From assembly GCA_902729315.2 (NCBI GenBank), contig LR746273.1, positions 5,247,001 through 5,311,000 of the forward strand: a stretch of 64,000 bases of DNA, in the 5' to 3' direction. This document shows positions 1 to 12,459 of the stretch, piece by piece; position 1 is the first letter of the stretch, and the number at the start of each line of letters is the position of its first letter. The notes beneath the pieces are model-generated. The model made no database searches. It was given only the letters and a program-made list of their open reading frames with translations, and was not told the DNA's origin. This DNA is from Spirodela intermedia. Taxonomy: Eukaryota; Streptophyta; Magnoliopsida; Alismatales; Araceae. The translations under genes and the position numbers were made by a program.

Positions 1-2767
1 TAGTAAAGAGTTTTGAACTATCAGAAAACAAAGGCAAATCTTCAAAAGGTATACTTCTTCAAATAAAAAAGTGCCTAGAGGCATCTCATTCTTTAACCCA
101 AAAGTTACTTGAAAAGTCCTTTGTTCTTGAGCTACATCCCTCACAAGCTCAATTTCGTGTCCATGACAAGTTCTCTAAGTGTTTAATATTTAAATTCTAT
201 TTTTCTCATAGACAATATTACCTTTGGATAAGACTTTCTAGTGTTCAGGTGTAGTGACACCTTACAAAGTCATGAAGTGTAATAGTTCTAGGTGAAGGCA
301 AGTGGGATCCTATAAGGAATGCATAGGGGAAGAGGAGAAGATTGAGAATTGAACAAACATTTTTAAAATTTATTTTGCACAGCATATTGTCTTTACCTAA
401 ATGAGGATAATATTCTACTTCAAAATAGGCAATGCACTCCACTTCTTGTAGTAATTTTCCATGCCATAAATCTTCACTTAATTTCAGAGTAGACCTTGGA
501 ATAATTTTTGATCATGTTCTTATTTTATGTGGCAATGCAAGTGTTATTAACTTACCATAAAACCCATTGGATCATTCTCAAACAACGGAAAAAATTGAAA
601 CCCATCATGATTCCTTGCCAGGATCTTGTAGTATGTAAATTCTTTCCCTCTTTGTTTTTTTTTTAACTCATTTATCATTTTGTCCAACTCATAGTTCGCC
701 GATCAGTTCCTTGAGAAAACAGAACCCTCGAAGGCAGACATAAATGCTTGAATTTACACAAGTGTGCAAGGATTGCAGACCTACAGGGCACGAGAGGAGC
801 AATGTGAATCAGGGAGAGCATTTTTCCATTCCAAGCAGTCATTTCTTCAGCAACGTAACCGCCAAGTCGCCATTTATTAGAGTTTCAATCTCAATGATGC
901 TTGCCCTGCTTTGATCAACTGGCGAAATGGTGGTTGAAACGGTCACTAAACATTTTGTCAGGCTGATCATCATCGTTGTGTCCACTTGATTGCAATTCTC
1001 AATGTACCATTTGTAAAGTTTGAAGAAATTAGTCAACCAAGTTGGGTTTTATGTCAAACCTGAATTGGCCGAGTCAAAGATATGCGCTCAGACTAAAGAC
1101 CAACCATCTCCATAGACTCTACATGGAAATTTAAACCTCAAAAAATTCACTTGGGTACAAAACATCAAGGAAGAAGAGAGCTTTCAAGCATTAGCATGAA
1201 ACTAGATTAGCATGCAAATCTAACATAGTCATCTGTACAGAAATGAACCGTCCCCTGCTCCAACCCAAAGAAAATCTGCTGACACTTTCCGTGCTGTCCA
1301 GGAGAAAAAAACTTAATTTCTTAGCAGAGCATTATTTCGGACCCTGTGGAGCCCTCCTTTGCCTTGTTCGTCTCATTCAAGAATGAAAAAACTCCACACT
1401 TTAATTTCTTCTCCACTTTGATTGGTTCAGAACTCCAAGAGTGACAGAAAGTCAAATGAAAACCATCTACAACCAACAGATAACAGTCGAGCCATAGAAT
1501 TCTGGCATACAAAAGACTGATAGATACAATAGACAGAACATCAGAGTGCTCAAGAATTTTTGTTTTACCATTAGCCCAATCATTTCATTGACGAAGGTAG
1601 CTACAGAAAAAAAGGCTAGCTATGAGAAAAATAATCTGAATCAACCAAATTCTATAGTTTTCACAAGTACCATAGTTAATTGTAGACTCCCAATCCATAC
1701 TTTGAAAGTTAGTATGTACCTCAGGTACATCCCGAGTCAATCGGAGGTGACTTATACACAGCACCACCGATGAAAACAATGAGAAAATTTTCGAAAGAGT
1801 TTACTTGAATTATAGATATGCTTCAGAGACTGGTGAAACAAGGTCAAGCGGACATGGATAATCCATTTCTGGTGGCAAGGAAAATGACACTTAAATCAAC
1901 TTAATTAAAATAAAATAAAATAAAATAGAAGTATTTGGAAACGGGAAAATTACCAGGTTATGACTCCAAACTGCAAGCCATCAATGGGATGAAATGAAGA
2001 TGGGATCTTAGATTGGGAAGAGCAAATCTTACAATAGAATATCTGAGTTCAACACACCTAAATCGGAGGAACCACTTCCAGTAAATTATTTCGCTTGCTC
2101 CTACAGCTCCAAATCAGAATAATGAAATCCAATGTAGTCCCATTTGCCATTATGGGCAGACATCCAGTCACTTAGGATGGCAAGCACCAATGGACATCGT
2201 GAAGATCTGTCAACAAACCCAGATGAATACAGCCGAATGCTGACTACTCCATCGACTTGCTTAGAAGGAACATGACAAGATACAGAATTATAATAATAAA
2301 ATGAAGTAATTTAATGTTTAAATAGTCTTTTCGCCAATCCAATCCATGATTTCTATCTAGGTGAAATGACATAGCCGGAGATCATAAAAGAAAGGAAAAC
2401 ATAAGTAGAAACTAGGAAATAGAACCAGCTCTCCCAGGCAAACGCAGACATTATTATATTGTGAGGTTTCTATCCAATGGAGAAAAAATAAATCCAAGAT
2501 CTCTCTCTTGGTTAATCAATGAGGGAACTATTCCATTATCATTTCTGCTCCGCGCTAATTCTATTCGAAACAATTTTTTCAAAACATTTTCCAAAACCTT
2601 TGAGCAGTGCCCTCACAAGAACCTGAGGAATTTCTGGACTGCATTGTGATGAAATACTCCCCCTTCGAGTTTACCAAAACCCTTGAGACTCGGGGAGGAA
2701 ACTTCTCAGAGAGCACGATCTTGGCGCCCATCCTCTCAGAGGGCAAACTCCTGTACCTCATCTCTTC
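1..2767. other. No recognised gene; left flank and bL12 3' flank
   Basis: AT-rich sequence with only short ORFs (75 codons or fewer), none of which resembles a protein family I recognise. The segment from about 2460 to 2767 directly follows the stop codon of the minus-strand bL12 gene and probably contains its 3' UTR. The rest could be intergenic, or an intron or UTR of a gene that lies to the left of the window. I see no clear retroelement motif here. Confidence 0.5.
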
Positions 2768-3412
2768 TCATTCCATGACAACCTTGGCACCTATCGCCTT
2801 CATCTTCTCCACGATCTTCTCGGCCTCCTCCTTGAGAACGCCTTTTTTCAGCAGGGCCGGTGCCTTCTCCACTAGCTCTTTGGCCTCCTTCAGCCCAAGG
2901 TCCGTAAACGTTCTCACCTCTTTGATGATCTTGATCTTGGCCGCAGCGTCGAAGCTCTCTAGCTTCAGGTCGAACGCCGTCTTCTCCTTCTTCTCCTCAG
3001 CCTTGGCCCCCGCCGTCGCCCCCGCTCCCCGCCCCCGCATAGCTCCGCCGCCCATCCCCATCCCGGGCATCATAACTGCCATTGCCGGCATCTCGTCTAT
3101 CCCCAGCTTACTCCTCAGAAGCTCCGTCAGGTCGGCGACCTCGAGCAGAGTGAGCCCCGATATCTCGTCCACGATCGATGAGACCCTCTCGGTGGGGCAC
3201 GGAGGTGCAGAAGCGGAAGCAGGCGGCGGATCGCTCTGAGCCGCCGCCGCTGCTGCAGAGGCGAACTCTCGGGCGGAGACAAGGACCTTCCACGACCCAG
3301 ATCGTAGGGCCGTGGGATGTGGAGGTGCCCCAGTGCCATGCAAGCCTTTGAGTTTTGATGAACAGAGTTGATGGCGGATGCCGAAAAGCGAACGAAGTAG
3401 TAGACGCCTCAT
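2768..3412 (-). CDS. Organellar ribosomal protein bL12 (L7/L12), probably mitochondrial
   Basis: Single-exon gene of 214 aa. bL12 forms the flexible stalk of the large ribosomal subunit and recruits translation GTPases. Visible parts: an Arg/Leu-rich N-terminus (MRRLLLRSLFG), typical of a mitochondrial presequence, then an Ala/Pro/Ser linker; an N-terminal dimerisation segment (about residues 75-105, LTLLEVADLTELLRSKLG); a Met/Gly/Ala-rich hinge; and the classic C-terminal domain (about 140-214), with the conserved stretches KIKIIKEVRTFTDLGLKEAK and VEKAPALLKKGV. The reading frame extends four codons further upstream only through a GTG, so the ATG at 3412 is taken as the start. A plastid L12 would normally have a different transit peptide and an EKTEFDV-type start of the C-terminal domain, so mitochondria are favoured. 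The gene is divergent from RRP41, with a shared upstream region. Confidence 0.9.
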   Translation of the reverse strand: MRRLLLRSLFGIRHQLCSSKLKGLHGTGAPPHPTALRSGSWKVLVSAREFASAAAAAAQSDPPPASASAPPCPTERVSSIVDEISGLTLLEVADLTELLRSKLGIDEMPAMAVMMPGMGMGGGAMRGRGAGATAGAKAEEKKEKTAFDLKLESFDAAAKIKIIKEVRTFTDLGLKEAKELVEKAPALLKKGVLKEEAEKIVEKMKAIGAKVVME

Positions 3413-5102
3413 TCTCAGACACACAGAGAGAAGGAAAAGTCGCGGAGATGGTCAACAGCTCGGAGAGAGAGAGGAGGGGAGAGTAAACCTCGAACTGTGC
3501 TCTCGCCTGCGTCTACATTTCTCATCGAGGTTCAGGCATCCCGTGGCATTTCAGCGAGCCCTCGAGAGGAAGAAGACGACGAAACCCTAACGAGATCCGG
3601 TGAACCCTCCTCCATCAGACGGAGAGGAGATCAGCTCCCCAGAAATATTCATCCCACCGATAATGGTCCAAGGTAGGTCCATATAGCCCATTACAAGGCC
3701 TACAATCACCCACGAATCTATAAATGGGCTTAAATCGGGGCCTGGCCCAATAAGGGTGGACCAGTCAACCACAAAAGGAGAAAGAAAGAAAGAAAGAAAT
3801 GGTTGAACCCTCGCGGGAAGGCGCCAACTCTCTCTCTCTCTCCTACGGTGGTTCTCTGGTGCTCTCCCTCTCCGGCTCTGGCAGGTGCAGTGAGCTTCTT
3901 CTCCTCCGGTGCCGGCCGTCCCTCAACGCCACCTGGTGAGAAACTACGCGAACTTGGGCCTCCGAGAGCCTTTTTCTCATGTCTGAGCTCATTCGACCCG
4001 CAGCAGCCTCTCGTTCCCCCTTCTGCTTACATTTTCCTTGCTCCCCCTTGTTGTTGTGTTTAGCAGAAGAAGACGGAGAAGTAGGCGCCCCCTATCAACA
4101 TCAATAGCTTCACCTGCAGACGAGTTAGTTTCTAACTGCGCCTATGTTTTTGTGGGGCTGCTGTTCGCCTTCTGGTTCAGTATCATTTCAAATTAATTTT
4201 CGTCTATGATTGAATGATTTTTACTCAAAATTTATCGAAGCAGAGAGGGCTTGCCATGATTAGATCCTTCCAGGAGGAAATGCTCTGCAAACTTGTCTTG
4301 GATCTTTATTTCGTGCACGGTCACTGTCTCTCTGATGTTCAGTAGTATTTGTGTGAATCAACTGGACGCTTAAGATAGATTTTTTCAAAATAGAAATGAT
4401 TTTTTATGAAGAATTATTTTTTTATCCGGAATTTTTCACATTACTTTGGGTGACTGCTTGTTCCCTGGCGCTTGTGTTTCCTGACGCTTGGCAACTACTC
4501 CAGGTTCTTATGTTCAAAAATCTTTATTTGTAGATTCCTCGTTGGAAACCCACGAAGTGTTCTCCATACCCTAAGAACGCAGTATTCTTACTTGTTTCAC
4601 TTCTGTTTAGTCTTTCATTTCAAGTTGATCAGCAGCTTATGGGAATCTAGCGTGGGGTCTTTATTTTAACTTTTTCCTCTGCAAGTTGGCTAGGATTGAT
4701 CTATCACATCCCCTGTTCCTCTTCTGCTGCATCTTTTAACCAATTTAGAGCACTTGATGTCATTTAACCAAAACTGTATCGTTTAACCGATGCCTTGTCA
4801 TATCTTGATGCATTTTAAACGCTGAAATTCATTTCACGTATGCTTTGATTTTTGTGCTTGATTTTCTTTCACAACTCCAAGATGTCCAAAGTTTTCTGTG
4901 GTGCACACTGGACTCGTTACAATTTGAATATTAAATACAATACAGTTTTGTAGCTCGTAGCCGTTGATTGTGTCTTACTAGTTGACATTCTGAGTGGTCA
5001 TTGGACAATAGTGAAACCTTCAAATGCACTCTCAAACGCAATTTGGGTTTTCAGGTGCTTTCTTCCTGATCATCTTTTTTCTTTGCCATCTATGCAGAGA
5101 TT
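3413..5102. promoter_or_regulatory. Divergent intergenic region bL12 / RRP41 with telo-box and site II motifs
   Basis: About 1.7 kb between two divergent genes. A telo-box (AAACCCTAA) is at 3582-3590. Site II type motifs (TGGGCY or its complement) are at 3685-3690, 3725-3730 and 3744-3749. Telo-box plus site II is the known signature of plant ribosomal-protein and growth-related promoters. The second half (about 4130-5097) reads as a 5' UTR intron of RRP41: it is T-rich and ends in a good acceptor (tatgcag) at 5097, six bases before the RRP41 ATG at 5103. Open frames around 3803-4063 look like 5' leader rather than coding. Confidence 0.6.
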
Positions 5103-8100
5103 ATGGAGTATGTAAAGCTGAGTGGATTTCGATTAGATGGTCGGCGTCCCACTGAAGTAGGCATTGCAAATATTTCACTTTGAAGGAGTTTCCTATTTAT
5201 GATTATTATTTTTATTTCATCCTTTTGAGCCTTGATTTTATAAATCTGCAGATGAGGCATATCCATGCTGAAGTTGGTGCTGTTGCCAACGCTGATGGGT
5301 ACTCCCTCTCACATCAGTAGTATACATAGATGGTTGGTTACGTTAGTCTGGAAAAGAGTCATGATTTTTTTGTTTTCTTGCTTGACAAAAATGTAGGTCT
5401 GCTAGTTTTGAAATGGGAAACACCAAGGTCATCGCTGCTGTGTATGGGCCTAAGGAGGTTGGATTTGGAGCTTTTGCTTTCTCCTTGATCTTCTATGTTT
5501 CTCTTTTAGCTTTTATTTATTTTATGTTATTTAATTATTTTTATGATCTTACTTTTTATTATATTCTATTTATTTTTATTTGTATGATTCAATAGGATAA
5601 GATATGGATTACGTCCAAAACATATTAAACTTTCTTACGGTGCCTGTAAGTATTTCTTAATTGTTTCGTTGCTCATCCCACTTTCTGCAAATTACCTAAA
5701 AGAAACAATCAACATGTTTTAAAATTTTCTCATTGTCCTTTGTGCTATTAGAGAGTGAGGAACATTTATGTGGGACACGACATGCATGTGACTGACTTTA
5801 AGAGAAATGTCGATTTTAATGATGGTTGTCCAACCAATCAATATCCTCATTGAGTAGTCATAGTAGGTTTATGTTTGTATTTAGTATTACTTGCAGGGTG
5901 ACTTGCGTTCAAAACTAGACTTAGATTGTAGGAAGTATGGAATTTTTTTCTAACTAAAGTAATTCTTTATGCTATATTAAGGGTAAGCTAGAACAGGGGA
6001 TAAGGAGGTAGGGCCAGTGGGGACCTAGAAACGAGTATAGCCATCAATAAAAGATGTTTGATAGCAAATTTGGTGAAAGGTTCAGAATAGGATCCACAAT
6101 GATTGTACTTTGACCCCATGAAGAGAAACTTGTAGCTGCCATTCTTGGCGCAGACAGCCAGGTAACTATACTCTTCTTGAAGGTTTAGAGATCCCACACA
6201 TCTTAAAGGATGCTGGGAATCAAATAAGACGAAGTAACGCTCAGCTTCACACATTGGGCCCCTGGTTTCACATTGGAGGACCTTCACGACCCTCCTTGAG
6301 AAAGAGCTAAGAGCAACATTTTCATTCAAAAGACTTTTATGCTTTTTTAGGCCTCAACTTTTAGTCTTCTATTCAGAGGAGCAACATGAGGCCTTTTTGA
6401 AGGAGCAGAACGCTCTTAGATCTGGCCTAGGAATCGCAACAGCTCCCATAAAAAATGGGTTTGAATTTCGACCCTAAATGGTTCGAAAAATAGTCAAAAC
6501 CGTTGGGATACTGTAAGGTCTTTAATAGGCCGTAAACACTTCTAGAAATGGCCAATCAGAGATTAACTTGGACTTAATGACCTACGAAAATCAGCAAAAT
6601 AAATTCCTATTATATTATTCACCAAGTCCAGCCACGACCTCCTTCAAGAATTGGCGTTGACCGGTGCATGGTTGACTCTCATGTCCTCATTAAAAATGTT
6701 ACTAAACAACAACGAACATGGATTTGTTTGGAAGAAATCTTTGGGGGACTGGGGACTTCGCTATCGTCTTCACGTGTTTCATTGAGAGAGTCTCAACGGA
6801 AAACCATTGGACCTAATTAGTGACAGTTTCCTTTTCCATGACGTTTTTGGTTGTATGAAAGTTTATAATGACTAGGTGTTCAGGAAAAATGTCAGGAAAT
6901 TGCTTCACCAATATGCGGATGGTATAACAAATAGGAGGTTGTCAGCCCAGTTCTTTGGGTTATGGTCTTAGACCCACAATGGAGTTCGCAAGGCTTTATG
7001 ATGTTGATGATGATGGTGTTTGTCTATCAAGAAGGTTATTAATGACTGTATTGGGTAATTAAAGAACAATGAAAATTAACTTAATGTCTTCTTGATATGA
7101 GATAGTTCCAATGAGAAGTTTAAGATTAGAGGAGCGAAATTAATTGGCCATGCTATACGCTGGTATTCTTCTTTATCGTCATTAATTTGTCTTTTCAGAA
7201 GTTATTATGGTTTGTTTTTCTTCTTCTCTGTGTTTTGCTGTTCTGGTTGTGCCACTTTTGTGAGTGCCAGAGGTTTCTTATGTTTTTTTATTCTCTGCTT
7301 TCAATATTTTATCGTGCAATCCAGGTTCAGAAAATAGATGTGCGAAGATTCATAGCATTTAGATGGCCTGTGTTTATGCATGATTGCTTTCCACTTTATG
7401 ATCTCATCATCACGCTTCAACTTATGCTTCACCCTTTACTAGTGAATACCCTGCAAAAATTTATCAATGTTATTTTTTATAAGAATTTACACAAAGATAC
7501 GACTCATGTGTAAGGATTCTAACTAGTTAAACAGTCAGTTTAACTGTTATTTCTACTTCAAATTGAATAGTACAAGAGTTGCTGCATTTTATATTTGTAT
7601 TTAATTGCTAGTCTCCCATTTCTCTTTCTAGGTGGAGAATAAAGGTCAGCAGATCGGCAACAAAGCATTGGTAAACTTTTTCTCTTTAAAATTATGAAGC
7701 TATGTTCTTTTTTTGCAGTTTTTTTATTTCATTGAAATTATGGCAGCACTCTAATTTATCTATATATGCCAATTCCTTTTGATGTTTTTGCTTCATTCCA
7801 TTTAACTGTTGTGTTACAGGTAAGGTGCGAGTATAGCATGGCCAATTTCAGCACTGGAGACCGTGCAAGAAGACCAAAGGGTGATAGGTGCATTTTCCTC
7901 AGAAATCATTGAAATATTGTTCACGCTGTTCACTATTATGAAACAAGATGATCTTTAGTCATTAAAGTTCTTAGCTTTTAAGATACAAGATCTTTCTACC
8001 TTCAAGCAAACTAATTTTTGTGTAAAAGAGTAAATAGATTTCTTCTTTATTCTAATTTACTTTCCAGTGGATGACAGTCTTCATACTGAATATTTTAAAT

Positions 8101-11100
8101 GAACATATGCTACTAAATTTTTGGGTAATTTATTGTTACAATCAGATTCAAAGAATTATATATCATATGATGAGTTTCATTTCATTTAAATGCTGTTTTG
8201 TATGCTTATTTGGTTATTGGTGCCGCGAACTTGTTACAGCTTAAACTTGTTTTTAAGAGTTGATAAGTCATCTGTACTGTCTGGGGAACTAATTTTTTAT
8301 AATTTCAGTACTTGTCACAGTTCAGAACCTAGACGAAAATGTCCATAACAGAGACCTGAAGTAGGAAATGATATATTGGAAAAGAGGGTGGTGCTAATTG
8401 GTTGGACGGGTAGTTTAATGTGGTGCTAAATGAGCGAACATAGATAAAACGAGTAGATTACTGATTGGAAGGAAATTTACATTGTTTGGGTTTATGTACT
8501 GTCTTGTTACAAGATATTTCTGGATGTGGATCACATGTATAGTATTTGATTAAAAAGTAATAAGCTATATTGATGGGCCCTCTTACTCTTTGATGGGTCC
8601 TTGGAGGTCAACCCTAGAATACTATACATGTGATCCACATCTAAGAAGGCACGTGCCCTTTTTAAGATGCTCTGCTTTTCTGAGAATCAATTGATCTAAT
8701 TCGTTCTCACCCGTCTTCTGCAGTATTAAATGGAGACTTGGTTTCAACGCTTAGGATTCCAAGAATTAGTCTGTCTATATTGGAAAAGGAGATACCTACA
8801 AAGTTTCCACCTCAGTGCATAAGAATGATGTTCTCATAGGAGTTAACTAGAGAGGGTGGCAACTGGTTGAGAACTAATCAACATGCTAACTTTCCAAAAA
8901 TACAACGTGATGAAATGAGAAACAACGATACAGCAAAAATTTCCAAAAATTACTCAACATACTAAACTTTCCAAATGTAATGTCTTCTTCACATGCCAAA
9001 ATTTCTTCTATATCAAGCTTGCTCTTAAAATGTAAAGAACACGAGAAAACAAGAGTAACAACTTACGAACTACTTTAGCAAGGTTACAGAAATGATTTAA
9101 GTGCATCGGAAACTTTGTCTATTGATAGGCCTGAGCCTATCAACCACAATCGCGCTTTAGTTTGAGCAAGGGATACATGAAGAAATCAGAACTTAGAGTC
9201 GTGATATCTTAGATTTTTCCCTTTATATTAGGCTACTCTGCGCAGTGAATCGTATCTAATACAAAGGACAATTTAGTCGTTCCTTGAGAAAACTATAGAT
9301 AGTTCCTGTCGAACCTCCTTGACTTTCTTGGAGCACTTGAGAAAGAATCTGTGTGTTCAAGACGAGTGGAGTTTTTGAATTAAAAAAATGAGGAATCATA
9401 TTCTCCTTATTCAACTGGTATTTATAGCAGACCCTCCCGGAAGGTTCTAGACACATGAACCGTGAGACACTAAAGAGATACACTGAGACACTAAAGGGAG
9501 GCACGTGAGATGCATTAAGTCGCGGTACTCCAACAGTTCCAAACAAGAAATTTTGGGTTTTAATTTTTTTCCTATTTTTGGCTTCTTTTTAGGACATTGT
9601 GGCTCTCTAAGTTTGCATTTTTATGCTTATACTTAATGTACAAAATGAACACAAGTTAGTATAAGATTGTGTCTTTCACTATCATAAAAGACAGTTCGCG
9701 CTGTTCGACAGAATATTCGTTTGTTATTGATCATTATTATATTCATAGTGTACGAAAAGTTCTGTAGAACCCTTCTCAATTATACTTTTGTCCTATGGGC
9801 ATCACACGAGTAGTTTCCATGGATGAATGTGATCATACGAAGGACTGGTGGCTTGGGCTCGTTACTATGGCAACCCATCTTGGGTCTTTCTGTCGGGGAT
9901 GACCAAATTGTGCCTGGGAAACCGGTGAGTTGGGAATCCAAACTGGTGATAGTTCAAGAAAGGCATGGTGATCGGTAAATCCCCTTCCAAATCCATATTG
10001 TTTAAACCTGTTGAGAGACGCGGTACTTGGACTCGTCTGATTCTATTGTCGAGCAGGATTGTTTGTATCCGATCCAAATTGGGGAAAATATCAGATCCCT
10101 ACCCTAAATATTTTTTCAATAGGCTGACATGGAGCGAGTTGACGTAAAAAAAGTCTGATTTTGGAGTGTGATCGATTGATGTTTTGGTGATTCTGACAAC
10201 CTTAGACGTGAGAGAATAAGGGAAAGGTATGGCCGTATTCCTTCTCCCTAGAAGATGATAAGGAGGTTGTTATTTATCTTTATACAAAGGTCCTAATGTG
10301 AATCCTGTTGTACACTTTTTTAGTTTGTGAACTTATATATATTGTAGAAAAATTGCGGGTAAACCTTACCCTTTTTTACCTGGATCACTCTGTTCAAATT
10401 GGATCAGGTTGGACTTGTGGATTGGGATTCGATCAGACCTGACGTGTCCAACTATCCTATCTGATTCTAGATCTAGTACAGAGAGATGTCTGGTTGACAC
10501 TGTTAGTCGTGATCACTGACTCAGATGAGGAATCATCTAGGTCATTAATGGTTCTTTCTCTGTGGCATGGATGAAATCTTCAGTCAAAGTGAAAGAGGAA
10601 GATAAAATTCCGAGAAATCTGTCTGGTTCTATTCTGTGGTCAGCACCTCTGGCCTGGTCGGCTTCATGCTTTTCTGCGTTCATCAATTTTACGATACTGC
10701 ATCCACGTGCAATTTTATCAAAACTTTTCGTCCTTCTAGCTTTCATTGTGTATGATTTTGGTCAGGATAATTTCTCTTTCCCCAGCGTTGAAATAAAAGT
10801 CTGATATGGCTCTCGAATAACCAACAATGGAGTTAAGAAGGCCAATGCATATGCATATAATTGCCTCTTTTTTAGCTGAGTCTGGAACCTTATCCAGCGG
10901 TGATTCATCACAAACGATTGTTCCATTTTACCTCTCTGTTCGCATTTTATTTAATCATTATCCGCACATTCTGAGAAGTCAATGTCGTGCCAGTTTAACT
11001 TTTGTAAACCTGTGCATGTGATTGGGGGGAACCATTCAAGTACAATGACTAGTAAAGCCTCTCAAGGCAAAACTGCGGTGCTCAGTTGATCAGGTGTGGT

Positions 11101-12459
11101 AGGCATAACCAAAGTAGCAAGATCCTTGACGATTTTGCTTTCACATTTTCTAACAAAGTGGGATGTCACATTTTGCTTCATTTATTGTCTGCTAAAACCC
11201 GATGGCTATGCCAGATCCTATTGAATTCGAGGAATTAAGGAAATCATCTCATCGTTTGTTTGTTTATAACCTCCTATCTTTAGACTGAAATGTAGTAACT
11301 CTTTGTGATCAAAGATATTTCCTGATCTGATTGATTTCTGTTTTAACAGACGTTCAACAGAATTATCTCTAGTCATTCGGCAAACCATGGAGGCCTGTAT
11401 TTTGACACATTTGATGCCACGATCTCAGGTCTCCAGTGTGATATTCTTCTTCTAGTTTGGTAAAAAAACTGGGTACCAATTTCTCTTATGATACCTCTAA
11501 TGTTTCATACAGATTGATATTTATGTCCAAGTTCTCCAAGCTGATGGTGGTAAACCGACTCTCTCTCTCTCTCTCTCTTTCTCTCTCTTGTGTAATGTTC
11601 ATAAAAATGCAGTAAAACTTTTATCAGATATGTGATGGGTTTTGACCATTCCCATTCGTTTATACTACCATTTGGGTTTCTACCGTTTACTCAACGTTGA
11701 ACTCTTTTGTAATATTTCATCCTTGTAGGGACGAGATCGGCTTGCATCAATGCTGCAACACTGGCCCTTGCAGATGCTGGGATTCCAATGTGTGATCTTG
11801 TCACTTCATGTGCCGCAGGATATCTCAACAGCACTCCCTTATTGGGTTAAAAATCCCTCTTTGATCCTGCTAAATTTATCTCTTGCACAACCCATAATAA
11901 ATGCCTGATTTTATCATGTCCAGACGTTCTCAGCCATAATATTGTCTGCAGACTTGAACTATCTGGAAGACAGTGCCGGTGGTCCAGACGTCACAGTAGG
12001 CTTGTTATCAAAGCTAGACAAAGTGACCCTTCTTCAGGTCGTTGATACGCCTCTTACATGAATGCTTGGCTGTATGATTCCATGTGTTTCTGACTTGTTA
12101 TGTTAATGCCAGATGGATGCGAAGCTACCGTTGGACATATTTGAAAATGTCATGCAACTTGCCATAGAGGGATGCAAGGCTATAGCGAATCTGATTCGAC
12201 AGGTAATGTTTCTATTTATGGATAGTAGTAGAGTGAATCTCCTCTGCATCACCCTCCTGGCGAGCAGATTACAGCTTTGAATGGTTTCATGGGTTTTCTC
12301 GTACGATTTTATCAGTGGGTCAACCCCGACGCAGTCTTCAGAGCTGCCTGATGGCTGATCTTTCCCAAGTTTAGAATTTTTTTTATTTATTTATTTTTAT
12401 TTTTGATTCAGGTGCTTCTCGAGAACACAAAAAAACTGGAATATCTACGGGGCACGTGA
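5103..12459 (+). CDS. RRP41: Exosome complex subunit RRP41 (RNase PH family)
   Basis: Coding exons: 5103-5156, 5252-5298, 5397-5457, 7632-7670, 7820-7887, 11350-11428, 11513-11549, 11729-11845, 11952-12037, 12113-12202, 12412-12459. They join to 726 nt (241 aa), the same length I recall for the Arabidopsis protein. RRP41 is one of six RNase PH-like subunits of the RNA exosome ring, which degrades and trims RNA 3'-5' in nucleus and cytoplasm; in plants this subunit is reported to keep phosphorolytic activity. Signatures: start MEYVKLSGFRLDGRRPTE, then ASFEMGNTKVIAAVYGPKE, RRSTELSLVIRQTMEACI, QADGGTRSACINAATLALAD, STPLLDLNYLEDSAGG, and LLQMDAKLP near the C-terminus. All joins are GT-AG and frame-consistent. 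Two long introns (5458-7631 and 7888-11349) make up most of the locus. No truncation is seen. Confidence 0.93.
5458..7631 (+). other. RRP41: RRP41 intron 3 (long), with an unexplained minus-strand ORF
   Basis: 2.2-kb intron. The right half is T-rich and unremarkable. A 113-codon minus-strand open frame (5988-6329) with balanced composition lies inside; I could not assign it to a family. It may be a captured fragment of a gene or transposon. Confidence 0.6.
7888..11349 (+). other. RRP41: RRP41 intron 5 (very long), probably expanded by insertions
   Basis: 3.46-kb intron between the exon ending in ARRPKGD and the exon starting RRSTELSL. It contains a perfect 22-bp inverted repeat (8524-8545 with 8619-8640). 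From about 9840 to 10500 the base composition changes to a more GC-rich stretch of LTR-like character. No coding domain or paired LTR was recognised, so the insertion origin is inference. Confidence 0.55.
8524..8640. repeat. Perfect 22-bp inverted repeat with 73-bp loop
   Basis: The left arm 8524-8545 (starts ATGTGGATCACATGTATAG) is exactly reverse-complementary to the right arm 8619-8640. The loop carries two near-identical direct copies of TGATGGGYCC. The structure lies inside the long RRP41 intron and would fold as a hairpin in the pre-mRNA. It could be a small MITE remnant or a foldback precursor. Confidence 0.8.

Noticed and set aside
2607-3239. 210-codon plus-strand open frame
   Set aside because: It is the antisense shadow of the GC-rich bL12 gene; it is Ser/Ala/Pro-rich and shows no family similarity.
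3803-4063. Plus-strand open frame upstream of RRP41
   Set aside because: Low-complexity CT-rich leader sequence; the RRP41 family start (MEYVKLSGFRLDG) lies at 5103 after a good acceptor.
9865-10500. Possible solo LTR in RRP41 intron 5
   Set aside because: Composition is LTR-like, but no TG...CA ends, target duplication or partner could be found by eye.
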